This document shows positions 1 to 13,073 of a DNA stretch of 64,000 bases, piece by piece. The notes beneath the pieces were generated by a model that saw nothing but the letters and a program-made list of their open reading frames with translations, searched no databases and was not told where the DNA came from. Source of the stretch: Mauremys mutica. Lineage: Eukaryota; Chordata; Testudines; Geoemydidae. Each line of letters begins with the position of its first letter. Position 1 is the stretch's first letter. The stretch lies in the NCBI RefSeq assembly GCF_020497125.1, contig NC_059073.1:139323012-139387011 (forward strand), given 5' to 3'. The position numbers and the translations under genes are program-made.

Positions 1-1018
1 GAATTTTTAAGTCTGAATGCTCCCTTAGCTTTTACTGGTGTCAACCAGGAGTTATTTAGTTGTTGTGAATCTGGTTACACCAGATGAGTTCAGAATCAGG
101 CTGTAATAGCCTAAGAGGGTGAACATCTGAGAAGCAATGGGGAATAGGGACTAACCCAGGATGGGAGCAGGAAGGGCCAGCAGCTAGGCAAACGAAATTG
201 GGAAGGATTACTCAAAAGAGGGTTACGTGAGTGAGTCAGGATTGCAGGATCACCTCTCAGGTTTAATCTTGATATTAAAATGATCACGTTTAGTGACCGT
301 TGCACTATCTTAAATCACTTCTGAGAATGGTCAATGAGGATGAAAAGTTTGAAGTGGGGGCAGAAGCATCTGCTTTTACAAGAGCTGATGGACAGTGGCA
401 TCAGAGCGTCAAAGGAGCACTGTCAGGTTAAAAGTAATGGGTGTCATTCTTCCCTACTTTGCACTGTATGTACTTCCTTCCGCCAGGGTGCAAAACGCCA
501 TCACTCAACGGTCCTTATTTAATATTAAATATTACTGCTGTTGCAGTAGCACACAGAAGTTGTGTCCCCATTGTGCTAGGCACTGTTCAAATATATAGTA
601 AATGCCGCTCCCTGTTAAATTATGGTAGTGTTTTTGCACAAGTTTGTGTGATTCCACAATAAGCAAGGCAGTGCATTGATAAGCCATATATATATATTTT
701 CTGCCTGTGCTTCTAATAACACCTTAGACTATGAATGAAATTATTATTAGCACAGATTATTAATAAACACCCAAGATTTATATATTGAAAAGTTTCTAAT
801 TTATTTTTCATTGTTATTATTTTTTTTATCTTTGAGCTTCACTTAACTTGGGCAGTGAAACTAGATTGGTCACTTTCACTATTTGGGCCTGATCCTGCAA
901 CCTTACTCAAGCAAAGCACTGGGAGTCTTTGCCTAAGCAAGGGTGTTATTAATGTTATGATAGAGTCTAGAGAGGCCGACCAAGATTGGGCCCCACCATG
1001 CTACGTGTTGCGCATGCG

Positions 1019-1203
1019 CATGGTAAGAGTCCTTCCCTGCCCTGAAGAGCTAACAATCTAAATAGGTAAGAGAGACAAAGGGTGGGTGGAGAAACAGGCA
1101 TAGTGAGATGAAGTGATTTGGTCAGGGGTACACAGCAGGTTAGTGGCAGAGCTGGGAATAGACCCCAGCTCTCCTGAGTCCCAGTCCAGTGCACTGTCCA
1201 CTG
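1019..1203 (-). mobile_element. MIR-like (CORE) SINE, antisense
   Basis: Contains acagcaggttagtggcagag, ctgggaatagaccccagctc and cagtgcactgtccactgga, matching MIR read in reverse, with a gaagagctaacaatctaaat extension common in turtles. Confidence 0.75.
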
Positions 1204-2429
1204 GATAGCAGTGTTTCACCAACATTCTTTGTTTTCTCTGCATTGCTGCTGCCTGGTAGACTCTCAGAAACAAGAGAGGAACTGGCTGAGTGTCCAGGGG
1301 GAACCGGTAGCTAATACATGTTGGCCTGCACTTTCCAGTCAGTTCACTTTCTGGCAGCTGTGAACCAGAACAGCGTTGTTGTGTTTGAGGTTCTAGTGCT
1401 GAAAGGAAACTTTTAAATCTTCCTTTATAAATTGCCTGAAAATGTTTATTCTGAGGGAAAAAAAATCTGTACAGAAGCTAAATTTTGAGACTTTTCTGGA
1501 CAATGTCCCTTTAAGTGTAGAACAATGACGATCCCAGATTGACTGACTGGAGTATGGTGACTTCATTTTCTTTCTACTTGGGCTCCACATGGATTCACAC
1601 TCAATCTTGCCTATTGCTGTGACTTTTAATTTCCGGGTTCCGCTGCCGTGTGTGTTACTTTCAATCACGACAGCCTTTAGCCATTCACTACCAAAGCCTG
1701 TCTGTATCCAGACCTGGGCACTTCCCATTGTAAGCTCTTTGTCTCAAGCTTTTAAACCCCGCCATGTCTATTTTAAGCAACACAGATCGTGCAAAGACAG
1801 CAGAGCGCTTGCTGGGGCCATTTGTGCATCCAAATATTTCTCAGGCTACTTAGTTTCCAGCCTGTGGAATTGTATGTATCATTCTAATGGTGGGATTCCA
1901 TGAGGAGCCCCGTTGGAAATGAAAGTACTAATCCACGGAGCCCTTAGAGAGTCTTGCCAGTTAGCACAGAAGGGAACAGCTGTTTATTTCTCAACATGCG
2001 TTGTGTGTATTTCTCTTGCATTGGGCCATGTGCAGTCTTTGTTGTGGTTCATCCTTCAGCCCACTGCAAGGAGGAGTTCGGAGGCTGCTCATATGAAAGG
2101 GACGGTGGCAGCACGTCAGATATTGCCATGCGAGGACTCTGATGGCAGCCTGTCCATTTGAAACATGGCTCTTACGGAGAGGAGGGGATCAGAGAATCTG
2201 TCTTACTGGTTACCGGCATTGAAGGCAGCTCTAGATAAATAGAACTTGACGACAGGTGCCAGTCGCGGTTAGTGCAACATTTCCTTGTGCTTTCACTTTG
2301 CCTTGGGCTTTTTACCCCATGTTTTGCCTTGAATTTTGGGTTGGAGCTGAACCCCACAATTATGTAGATACTTATCTGGCCCCCATTAATGTATCTAAGC
2401 TCCTCTTAATCTTTAATCTATTTATCCTC

Positions 2430-2607
2430 CCATTCTGTGAGGCAGGACAGTACTAGTCTCCTCCATTTGATAGATGAGAAACTGAGGCCCAGGGAGGCTA
2501 AGTGACTTGTGTGATGTTACAAAGGTAGTCTGCAGCAGAGCAGGGAATTGAACCCAGGTTTCCTGAGTCCTAGATTAGCATCCTACCCAGTGGAGCATCC
2601 TTCTTCT
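2430..2607 (-). mobile_element. MIR-like SINE, antisense
   Basis: gatgagaaactgaggcccag, gggaggctaagtgacttgtg and gggaattgaacccaggtttc are classic reverse-MIR blocks. Confidence 0.8.
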
Positions 2608-3821
2608 CTGGAATGCTCAGCGGAACTCCTGTGAAAACCACAGTGTCTGGTTTCGGGTCAAAATTCTGTGAAACCAATGAGTTTAGTGTGATTTTCTTAG
2701 AAATCAGCCACTACCTTTCCTGAATTTCCTCTCCTCCTTCCTACTGCTCTCAGTTAGCCTAGAATCTGCCCCCCCCCCTTCCCACAATCTTCTGAAAGTG
2801 TTGTGACTCCTTTGGCCAATTTTAGGTTTGTAACCAAATTTTAAAGAGCAGGTGAATTTGACCTCGATTCAGTTTCTGACTGGCCCAGCTCTGTTCAGGA
2901 CTCAGTGCGGCTCTGTCTGATTGTATAGGGAAGAATAGGAAGGAATGACCGAAATCTGTGTCATGTGTGCTGTAGTTGGACCTCTGCTTTTAGCTAGGAA
3001 CAATTGAAATGGCAACATTACTGACAGTGCAGCTGCCTTCCTGCAGACGCAAGTGGATAGCTAACCTAGATTTTTCCATGCATCCGAAAAGAGGGATTTG
3101 GCAACTGCTCTAGAGGAGTAACTGATGTTGTGTGTTTATGCAATAGCACTTAATCCCTTGTGTTCCATATAATGGTCTGGATCACTAAAGCTGCTTTCTC
3201 ACTGCGTGGTGTGTGTGGGTGGTGGATCATGCTGTGTTATTCAAAAAGAGCTGCTCTCAAGTACTTTTGCTGCTGCCCTCTCCAACATGGAGCATAGGTA
3301 GAAAGGTAGAGCAGCACTCTTCCAGGGTACTCTTTCTATTCTGCCGACTTTGGGCCAGATCCTCAGCTACTGTACATCAGTTGTTCGTATTGTGGTAGCA
3401 CCCAGGAACCCAAGTCATGGATTGGGACCTTGTGCTAGGTGCTGTACAAATGAAGAGAGATAGCACTTGGGTACAGACAGAAGAGGGAGCACAAGGAAAC
3501 ATTGAAGTCAGCGAGCTGCGTTGGTGAGGTCTGACTGTTTGCATGGCGGAAATACCTACTGGGCCACAGTATTCTAGGCACTGTACGCATATATATCAGA
3601 TAAGGCCCCTTCCCCTAAAAACTTAGTCGAAGGCCTCCATCCTGCATTGTGCTCTATGCAGATCAGCCATCTGTCCGTGCAGCTTGTACTGCAGAATTGG
3701 GGCCATAGTGTGAGGTAAAGTGAAACAAGAATTGCGTGTAAATGCTGGTGTAAGTGGGAGGCGATTCAAACCCCGGGTATTTAAAATGCTTCTGGGTCCC
3801 TGTAGTTGAAAGCTGCTCTGT

Positions 3822-3966
3822 AAGATGATTTTAAGTAATCTTAAGGATCCTTTTAAATGTGACGTTAACATGTGAATTCTAATGGCAAACCTCTGTTTGA
3901 ATACTAAGCCTACTGAAAGGTGACAACATCTTAGGTAAGTTCCATTTCCTAATGGCCTATAGTCCA
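3822..3966 (+). repeat. 145-bp direct repeat, copy 1
   Basis: It is identical base for base to 4997-5141, offset 1,175. From the fifth base it starts TG (3826) and ends CA. Flanking sequences on both sides differ between copies. Copy 2 is preceded by a purine-rich tract (about 4975-4999). Confidence 0.9.
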
Positions 3967-4996
3967 AGTGTTAGCCAGATGGCTTTGCTCCTGCAGACAG
4001 TCGCATCTGTGCGGTGTATATATTTGGAATCCTGGGCACGCCATGATTTTTTACAAATGAATGAAATTCTCTGGCATGCTGTAGTGGCGACGTGAGGGTA
4101 AGTCAGTCACAGTTCCTTGAGGATGATCCTCTGTTGTTACACAACACCACTTTGTGTAAAGGAAGTGGGGAGAGTTTCAATAGCATTTCACAGTGAGGAA
4201 TCAAGTCATGTAATATTATTCTAAAAACCTAATTCCTTAGCTGTATGTAGCACAAAGGGTCTGATTCTCCTCCTCTTCCCCCCCCCCTCCCCCCCGGCTC
4301 CATTTACTTCAGGTAAATTACTCATGATTTACACCAGTGTAAGAGAATTTAAGCCCATTATCTAGTATCTTTTCTCCAAATGGGACCCTAGGTTCTGCAC
4401 ATTCTGGAACGCAAAGGGATCACTTCATCCAGCATTAAGATGAAACAGCAACGTTTTTATCAGTACACCACATCACTACAGTGCAGCTTAGGTTGGGGGG
4501 GGAACTTTAGAAGGGCTAGCTGTACTTACCCAACCTGGAATTTGGCCAGGATCCAGAACTAACTCCTGCTACTGCTGTGAAAAGTTTCATGGAATACTTA
4601 GTTCCTAAAAGTATTTAGAATCTCTGGTTTATGCCACATATAAAAAGATGGTACCATCAACCACATGACACTGGCTAGCATCATTCTCTGCAGAAACGGG
4701 GATCCAGTAGCTCCATCCAGGTACTGACTTGGCCTGATCATCTTTAATGTGTGAGAGACGTCCAGGATCGTAGTAGATGAGCATCAGCATGAAGGTCCAC
4801 AAGAGTAAAGAGATGCTGGGGGAGGCAACACAGAACTGGTGCAACTCATCCAGAATCAAAGTTGCATAAAATAAAGCCTTTTGTGGAGTGCTTAGAACTG
4901 CTATTAATCAGTCAGGGCTACTGAGCCACAACTGAGACATGGCCTTATAGTCTGAGATACCCAAGCAAAAAGTAAAGTGGGAGCAGGTGGGGGAAG

Positions 4997-5141
4997 AAGA
5001 TGATTTTAAGTAATCTTAAGGATCCTTTTAAATGTGACGTTAACATGTGAATTCTAATGGCAAACCTCTGTTTGAATACTAAGCCTACTGAAAGGTGACA
5101 ACATCTTAGGTAAGTTCCATTTCCTAATGGCCTATAGTCCA
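4997..5141 (+). repeat. 145-bp direct repeat, copy 2
   Basis: Exact copy of 3822-3966. It is preceded by gagcaggtgggggaagaaga, like a polypurine tract before a 3' LTR. Together with copy 1 it could be the two ends of a miniature LTR element, but no target duplication is visible, so duplication or an assembly artefact are alternatives. Confidence 0.9.
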
Positions 5142-7410
5142 TTTCCCTGCCTCAAAGAGCTTATGTTCTACCCAGCTGGTCTAGGGGCTTGTACATCAAT
5201 TAAAAGAGCCACATTCATATTTAACTCTATCCCTAAATCAATCCGATCAAATTAATGGCAGGAACAAATCCTCTTCCCATCCCAAAATCATGGGAGTTTC
5301 TCTTCTCAGACTCCTGGGGAGTTTGAGGAAACACACGTGTGCGCTCAAAAGGCCAAGAGATTCAGGCTATTTCAGAAAAGGGAGATGTGAGCTCCCAAGT
5401 CAAGGGCATGTCACAGAAAGTGTCTTGCCAGCAATCCCTTTCCCTTGAAACTGAGAGTGCCCCAATTAAAGTGCCTCCAAAGATCACTGTGGTGGCAGTG
5501 TTGCATGGAGTGAGAGGAGATGTCCTCAGCAACCAGCTCCCAGGCCATTTAGGGCTTTATAAGTCAGAAGGCGATGGATACGCTGACTGGTGCAGAAAAT
5601 GGGTATTCGCTGTGCTAAAGTGTTGGGTTGAACACTGTCCTGTGACTGAAAATTGTGCTTTGTTTATACCACATATGTGTATTGCACTCACAGCTGGAAT
5701 CCTACCAAAATTCCAGCGTCATGCACATGTGAAAATTTGGGTCCATTTTCTGGCTTTCCCTGGTGTAAATGGGGTGTTAACTGCACTGAAGTGAGGTTTA
5801 ATTGAGAGGTGAACCAGGGCCCTGAATCTGTTAACAGAAGCAGAGATTGATATTGACACATTTCTAGACCCCCTTCTTAAACTGTGATAACGCTTAACCA
5901 AAATCACAGAAAGAGGAAATTTCTGGTCTTTGTGTGGTGAGAGGAGATTTCTGCAGAGATTGTACAGAGACAAAGGAATGTTCCGATAAGAAAATCTCTT
6001 TGTAGCACCTCCTACGTTACCAATAAAATGCGATGCCATATATGCCTCAGATCTCCCTGAGACTTTGGGGGTTTTTTAGAAATAATTTTGATCATCTTAT
6101 TCCTGCCGAACTAAAACCTTGTCAGAACCATTTTAAACTCTCGTAAAAAATCTTGTCTTGCTTGTCTGTCCCTCTTTGGCTCAAATGCTCCAGGAGGCAA
6201 CACCAGAGAATGAAATGGAGATCAGAATCCAGGGAGACTGTTCTTGGTAACACTGCCTTAAATCCAGAACAACTCCACTGATGGAAAGCAAAATTAGGAT
6301 CAGATTCTCAGCTGGGGAAAAAGCTGGCAAAACTCTGTGGACTTCAGTGGAGCTACACTGACTTTTACACCAGCTGATTCTTTCTAAACAAACGTTTGCC
6401 CTCTGGATATTGTTAAATGTTTTTTACCTTGACTTTAAATCCAAGGCCTCAAACTGTAAATCTCTTGCTTTTTCTCCCACCTGTACCCTCTAGGTTTGCA
6501 GACCATTTTATATATTGAATTATCCTTTGAAGTGTTACATGCTTATTCATGAGCTTCAGCTGTGGACTATGCCTGAAAATAAATAGTTGAAGCCCTTACA
6601 GGTCTCATTTGAACTTGCCTCCCCTGCTCTTTTTAGCACGATCACCCCCTGAGATATAAAACATACTCAGAGGCACTGCACATTCCTAATCTAAAGAAAC
6701 CAGCGATTTATTTGGCCTGTGATCTGAATGTTTAATAATTTCCACAGCTGAAAAGGGTAATTAATTGGTTGGACATATGGCCTCCTATTACTCTTTCAAT
6801 TTGGGTCCAAAAGGCATTACATTATTATTCTTGTATTTTGGATCTAATCAGACAACTGAAAAGACAAATGAAATATCCACTGCCCTCTATGTTGTCGGCT
6901 AGGGGATAACAGAACATTATGGTACATTCTGAGTCTTCAGACACGTTTTATTCTTCTGAATCTGGTCCAGTTCTTGATTTAAAAAAAAAGTCTAATTTTG
7001 GCTCTAGGCAGACACGAAACAAAGTGACATCATGTATTTTTCTTTCCTTGGGACTAGCTATCAGAGACATACAAACAAACAATTGTATTAGCACAGCAAA
7101 TGCCACTGTGTAGGGCTTTTAATAAACTCTCATGAGAATCTAGGCTAAAGCAGTTAACCTTTTTATAAAAGGATTTGGAAATAGAAAGGTGGGGGGGAAA
7201 AATCCCTGTGGGAGGGTCTGGGAATTAGTGGGAAGCAGTTTGAGGTATGGTATGTTGAGACAGTTTTGTGTGGGTCTGTTTCTCCGCTGTGGAATTCAGT
7301 GTAAATTAGTAAAAAATATAAGATATAGATCAACTTAAAAAGTCATCTCTGTTCTAGGCTGCAACTGTAACAGAGCATTGAAAACTTTTGGGAAGCATTG
7401 TAAGAAATAC

Positions 7411-7500
7411 TGGGCCAGATCTCTAGCTGGTGTAAATCGATGTCGTTCCACTAAAGTCACTGGACCTAAGCTGATTTATATCAGCTGAGGGTCAGGCCTG
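7411..7500. repeat. P1 hairpin repeat
   Basis: tgggccagatctctagctgg with tgtaaat, an inner inverted segment, then atttatatcagctgagggtc, the reverse complement. An imperfect palindrome of about 90 bp. Another copy is at 6295-6381. Confidence 0.7.
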
Positions 7501-7974
7501 TGGTTTATAAGTCTCTGAAGTGTATTATTAATCATGCTTTTTACAGTCATGCCTAAGAATTCACTAAGAATAGGCCAGGCACCGCACAAATATAGAGTAG
7601 CAGTCTCTGCCCCAAACAGCTTACAGTCTAAATAGACAAGGCAGACGTAGGAGGAGGGAAAGGGGTATACCACAGAGTGTACAATGTGATGGCAGCAAAC
7701 ATCATATTCGTGCCATGGTGGTTGTTTTGTGGGTTTATTTGGAACACGTCCAATTCTTCATCCCTAACACGTCTCCCCGTGCCCAGTTGCCCATTCTTCA
7801 GGGAGGAGACTGTGTGCTAAATTCCATTCTGTCATGTCTTTATGCCATACGTCGCTGAATCTCTCCCTGTTCACAGTATTTGTGGAGCTAAATGGCGCTG
7901 TGAGGGAATCCTGTTCCAGTGGCTAATACGAGGGGTTTTCCAGGCTGTTGTGCTAATTTGTGTGATTTTTGGAC

Positions 7975-8110
7975 AAGGCCCAGAACCTATTCATGCCTCA
8001 GTTTCTTGATCTGGGGAATGGGGATAGTGGTACTCGCTTACCTCATAAAGGTGCTGTGAAGATGTATTAGTGCAGAGTTTGAAGTGTCTGGGTGAAAGGT
8101 ACTCGGTGCC
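7975..8110 (+). mobile_element. MIR-like SINE 3' half, sense
   Basis: gcctcagtttcttgatctgg, ggaatggggatagtggtact and gctgtgaagatgtattagtg, the sense MIR order, 5' end missing. Confidence 0.65.
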
Positions 8111-9465
8111 CGTGAAAGAATCTTAGGTTTGAATTTGGCCTTAAAAGTTCAAAGTATTTTCACGGTATGAAAAAAGATGTTGGCTTAAGTTTTCAAAAGG
8201 GACCAGTTAATTTGGGGGCTTCATGTTTTCAGTGCTCAACATCAGATACCTTAAAGGGGCGTGGATGCCCAGCACTTTCCAAAAATCTGGCTCCTGTAAG
8301 GTGAGTCAAGCTGAGCATCCAAAAATTGGAGACCCCTTAAACCACCAGTCGCTTTAGAAACTGGGTGGTGGGGGCCCAATTTTGCTCCAACTTACGCTGG
8401 GGTGGTTCTATTCACTTTTTGGGAGTTACACCTTGTTCTTGCACTACTCTGTTTCATCAGAATCGTGCCTGTAGGCGCAATAGAGATTTTAATTACGCTT
8501 TTCAATGAAGTGGCTTGCAGCAAGATGTACAACCCAGTAAAATAACCAAATTTCATCAGATGCAGCGGGAACTGCTGCTGGGAAGATTAAGCAGCATTAC
8601 TCAGTCTTAAATGTGGATGTTATAATGACCAAGCCACTGTTTAAAATCTGGTTTGGGGCGGGATGCCTGGTAATCGTTTAGTTCATTCCTGTTAAGGATT
8701 TACACATTATAAACTCCTCTTAAGCAATATGCACATATTAGTTAGTTAGAGCTTTGATCTGGCTTGTTAAGAGGAAGGTCTTTAATATGGGAGTTAGAAA
8801 CTCAGAGTCGTGTTTTTATTATGTGCAGAACTTTTGACATGGTCCCTAACTGAAGAGCCAAACTGGCTTTTATACCTTAGTATTGAGCAATTTCTGTCCC
8901 TCCCCCTTCTGTCAGTGTTGTTCATTAGCTCAGCACTTGGGGAAATTTCACGTGTGTTCTAGATGAGACAGATGCTTAGTCCTGTTGAAAAGCACTTGTG
9001 GGTGGAAATTCGAACTGAACGCTATGAATAGAAATGTCAGGAAAAGGTGGTTAGGCAAAGCAAGGTCTCTGAAAAACGAAGCAGGATGCTAAAAAATAAA
9101 AACGCGTGCGCCACAATAGCAGGAAACAATAAAACCATTATTCCCCACCCATCACAAAAAAATGTGCTGCTGATTAAAGGGCTGTGGTTGAAAGAAGCCG
9201 AATATCTGTCACTCCAAGACTTGGAGAGGCCATCGGGCTTCTCGTGAGCTAACTGGTGGCAGCAGAATTAAAAACACTCTGGATGTTCTGCTGCTTTTCT
9301 TCTGGGAACTTCAAAGTGCTTTACAGACATCGAACATAGCTTGGATCCTAAAACGTGTCGCCGCCTGGGGCCTAGATTCCCCCTGCTTTGCTCATTGTGT
9401 TGTCACTTACACCTGTGCAGTGTGTGGCTTCTGTGATCCACCAAGACTAGGGCTTGAAAGGAAAG

Positions 9466-9715
9466 ATACTCCAGTGGTTAGGGGAGCTAGCATAGGACAT
9501 GGGAGACCCAGATACCCCAGCTCCACCACGGACCTCAGGTAAGTCACTTAGGGGGCTAGATTTTTAAAGCTATTTAGATGACTATGGGAGTTAGATGACT
9601 AAATATTTTTAAAAATCTGCCCCTTAGCCTCTCTGTGCCTCAATTCCCAATCTGTACAATGGGGATAATAGCACTGACCTGCCTCCCAGAGGTGGTGTGA
9701 AGATAAATATATTAA
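9466..9715 (+). mobile_element. MIR-like SINE, sense, split by a 72-bp MITE
   Basis: ctccagtggttaggggagct to gtaagtcactta, then after the MITE gcctctctgtgcctcaattc and ctgtacaatggggataatag. The parts join in order. Confidence 0.75.
9552..9623. mobile_element. 72-bp hairpin MITE inside a MIR-like SINE
   Basis: Ends GGGGCTAGATTTTTAAAG and (other strand) GGGGCAGATTTTTAAAAA pair into a hairpin. Direct TTAG repeats (9548-9551, 9624-9627) flank it and the SINE reads through without it. Confidence 0.7.
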
Positions 9716-9770
9716 AGATTGTGAGATACTCTGATAGTATGGGAAAGGGGGCCACATAAGTACCAAAGAC

Positions 9771-9976
9771 CTTGTCTACACTACAGGGGGAGATCGATCT
9801 AAGTTACACAACTTTAGCTACATGAATAACGTAGCTGAATTTGACGTATTTAGATCTACTTACCGCGGGGTACACACTATGTGATGTCGACAGGAGAGCG
9901 ATCTGCGGTCGACTGCTAAATCGATTGCCGATGCATTGATCACTGCGCATCGATCCCTCGGTAAGTGTAGACAAGG
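9771..9976. mobile_element. Palindromic MITE, about 205 bp
   Basis: The ends cttgtctacact and agtgtagacaag are perfect inverted repeats, followed by further inverted blocks (tcgatct-type and gtcgac-type). It probably belongs to the same group as the elements at 10498, 13074, 21456 and 47410. I could not fix a target duplication. Confidence 0.7.
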
Positions 9977-10064
9977 CCTTAGAGAGACGGGTCCCTGGAG
10001 CTAAGTTTATGAATTGGATGTAGATCCTAGCACCATTATATAAATCCATGCTGTTGTGTAGAAG

Positions 10065-12540
10065 AATCATAGCAATGTAGGACTGGATGGGACCTCGATA
10101 GGCATCTAGTTCAGTCCCCTGCACTGAGGCAGGACTAAGTATTATCTAGACCATCCCTGACAAGTGTTTGTCTAACTTGTTCTTGAAAGCCTCCAGTGAC
10201 GGACATTCCACAACCTCCCTTGGTAATTTGCTTAACAACCTTTATAGTTAGGAAGTTTTTCCTGATGTCTAACCAAAATCCCCCTGGCTGCAATGTAAGC
10301 CCATTATTTCTTGACCTGTCCTCAGTGGCTAAGGAGAACAATTTACCACCTTCCTTTTTATAGCAACCTGTTCTTTAAGTATTCTAGGATGTATTTCATC
10401 AGGGCCTGCCATGTAACTTGTCTACGTAATTCTTAGCTTGATATTTCTCTATTTTAGCCACACATCCTACCCCACCAAACTGATATTCACTATGTTAGGG
10501 CATGGCTACTCTTACAGCGTGTGTGGTGGAAGATGCTCTCCCACCAACATAACGCTATGCACGCTATCTCTTACACTGGCGTAATGTATGTCTCTCAGGG
10601 GGGTAGAATATTCACATCCTTGAGCGATATGTGTCTTGCCCGATGTAGGCGGTAGTGTAGACATAGACTTAGTCCTTCAATCACTGCTAACCTTTTTGGT
10701 GAAAACCAAAACAAAAAAGGCATTTAATACTTTGGCCATTGCTGCATGTTTTGTCATTGTCTTTCCCTCCTCATCGAGTAACGGGCCTACCCTGTCCTTG
10801 GTCTTCCTCTTGCTTCTAATGTATTTGTAAAAAGTTTTCTTGTTACTCTTTATGTCCATAGCTAGTTTAATATCATTTTGGGCCTTGGCCTTTCTAATTT
10901 TGTCCCTAAATGCTGTATTGTTTTTTTAATAGTCATCCTTCATAATTTGACCTGGTTTCCACTTTTTGTATGCCTCTTTTTTGAGTGTCAGGTCATTGAA
11001 GATCTCCTGGTTAAGCCAGGTGGTCTCTTACCACACTGCCTTTCCTACACATTGGGATGGTTTGCCCTTGTGCCCTCACTAAAGTCTCTTTTAAAAACTG
11101 CCATCACTCCTGAACTCTTTTTTTCCGTTTAGACTTGCTTTCCCTGGGACCTTACCTACCAATTCTCCTGAGTGTGCTGAAGTCTGTCTTCTGGAAATCC
11201 ATTGTCTTTATTCTATCATTTTCCCTTCTACCATTCCTTAGAATCAGGAACTCATCATTTCATGATTGCTTTCACCCACACTGCCTTCCACCTTCAAATT
11301 TTCAGCCAGTTCCTCCGTATTTGTGAGAATCCAAACAGCATCTCCCCTAGTCTTTTTCTCCACCTTCTGCAATAAAAAGTCGTCTTCAGCACGTTCCAAG
11401 AACTTGTTGGATAAGCTATGCCCTGCTGTGTTATTTTCCTAATAGGTGTTTGGATAGTTGAAGTTCCCCATCACCACCAAGTCCTGTGCCTCATCCACCT
11501 ATTCTTTCAGGTTAGGTGGTCTGACTCTACAGTAGACCTCTGCCATGACATCACCCTTGTTTTTTACCTTTGTCCAGAGACTTTTAACAGGTCTGCCTTC
11601 CACCTCTAGCTCAGCCTCAGTGCTGATGAATACATGGTTGATATGCAACGCAACTCTTCCCTTTTTTCCATGCCGGTCCTTTCTGAACAAGCTGTACCTT
11701 TCTATACCAATATTCCAGTCATGTGAATTATCCCAAGTCTCTGTGATGCCAATTATGTCAAAATTGTGATTATTCACTAGTATTTCTAGCTCTTCCTGTT
11801 TTATTCCCCACACTTCTTGCATTAGTATACAAACATCTAAGGTGTTCATTAGATTTCCCCTCTGTATTCCCTCTTGTCTCTCCTTTGTCCTTGTTATGAT
11901 TGTCCATGTTCCTCCCCCCCCCCCCAAACTCCCCCAATTCTGACCCTTCTCACAGGTCTCCATGGTTTGGACTTACCTGTGGGCTTTTGTCTCCTGTCCC
12001 TGTAGAACCTAGTTTAAAGCCCACCTTACTAGGTTAGCCAGTCTCTATCCAAAGATACTTTCTCCTTGATAGGTGGACCCCCATCTCTGCTCAGCAGTTC
12101 TTCTTCTCGGAAGAGCATCCTGTGGTTGAGGCCCTCCTGGTGAACACAGCCATGCATCCACCTTCAGGATGTGGCTGTCTCTGCCTGGGCCCCTACCCTT
12201 GACGGGAAGGATCAATGATGAGAACATCAGCTCTACCTCCAGCTCCTTCACCTTCAGACCCAGAGCCCTGTAGTCACTTCTGATCTGCTCGGGGTCATAC
12301 CCTACAGTATCATTAGTGCCCACATGGGAGAACAGCATGGGGTAGTAGTCAGAGGGCTGGATGATTCTCGGCAGTCCTTCTGTGATGTCACAGATGAGTT
12401 GTTCCATTTCATACATGGTGGAATGGTGCAGTCATACCTGTGACATCTTGAAAAGACAGCCGGAGATGTGATCAGATTAACATCCATGTCTTTCTGCAGA
12501 ATGAGCCTTTCCATTCAGAGTGCACCAGTTACTTGAATAA
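10065..12540 (-). mobile_element. CR1 LINE, antisense, reverse transcriptase deleted
   Basis: Reading the minus strand: an ORF1 remnant (12416-12045) with a HVGTNDT block of the SGNH-esterase type; the start of the ORF2 AP-endonuclease (11963-11499), including a DIIGITETWDNSHDWNIG-like stretch; a linker (10859-10677) with a [20 protein letters not shown] stretch; then the start of the RT (GPDEIHPRILKE), which jumps straight to the 3'UTR (10340-10065). About 1.5 kb of RT is missing. Many stops and frameshifts show it is dead. A Harbinger-like MITE sits in it at 10498-10668. Confidence 0.88.
10498..10668. mobile_element. MITE, 171 bp, TTA duplication (PIF/Harbinger-like)
   Basis: It splits the antisense CR1 between atgtta and ttagtccttc. 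The TTA at 10495-10497 and 10669-10671 is a 3-bp target duplication, the size expected of PIF/Harbinger elements. Ends are related inverted repeats (GGGCATGGCTACTCTTAC; GTCTATGTCTACACTACC from the other strand). It has no ORF, so it is non-autonomous. Confidence 0.75.
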
Positions 12541-12671
12541 AACTTCCTTCTTTAAAAGAAAGCCAACACTTTCCACTGCCATGCAGAAGATCATCGCATT
12601 AGCTGGCACTTTCCTGGCCAAATAGATCCAAGCTGTTTTAGGAATGAATTTGCCTCTCCCTCTTCAAAGGG

Positions 12672-12775
12672 CTTTATAAATATTGACTAACCCTCCCAAA
12701 GTCCCTGTGAGAGGGCGAAGTGTTGTTGGCCTCATTTTTCAGCTGGGGAAACTAAGATGCAAAGTGTGTAAGGCC
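12672..12775 (-). mobile_element. MIR-like SINE fragment, antisense
   Basis: tgtgagagggcgaagtgttg and agctggggaaactaagatgc, a partial reverse MIR. Confidence 0.5.
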
Positions 12776-13073
12776 AACGTTTTCAGAAGTGGCCACTAAT
12801 TTTGAATGCCTCCTGTTTTCTTTTTAGTGGGGGCGGGGAGGTGTCCAACTTGAGATGCTTAAGGGCCTGATTTTTTTTCAGGGTTGCAGGCCACCTGGAG
12901 ATCCTGTTAATTTAAGGAGTGGGGGTTGGGCTTTCTAAGCTCTTCTAAAAATTAAAACCCAATTTTTGGTGTCTCCTTTTGAGATTTGGGGTAATATTTT
13001 CAGAAGAGCCATTGAAAGTCAGGGTGGTTTGGGCTTCTATGTTGCTTAGTGCTGTTGAAAATTTTACCCTAGG

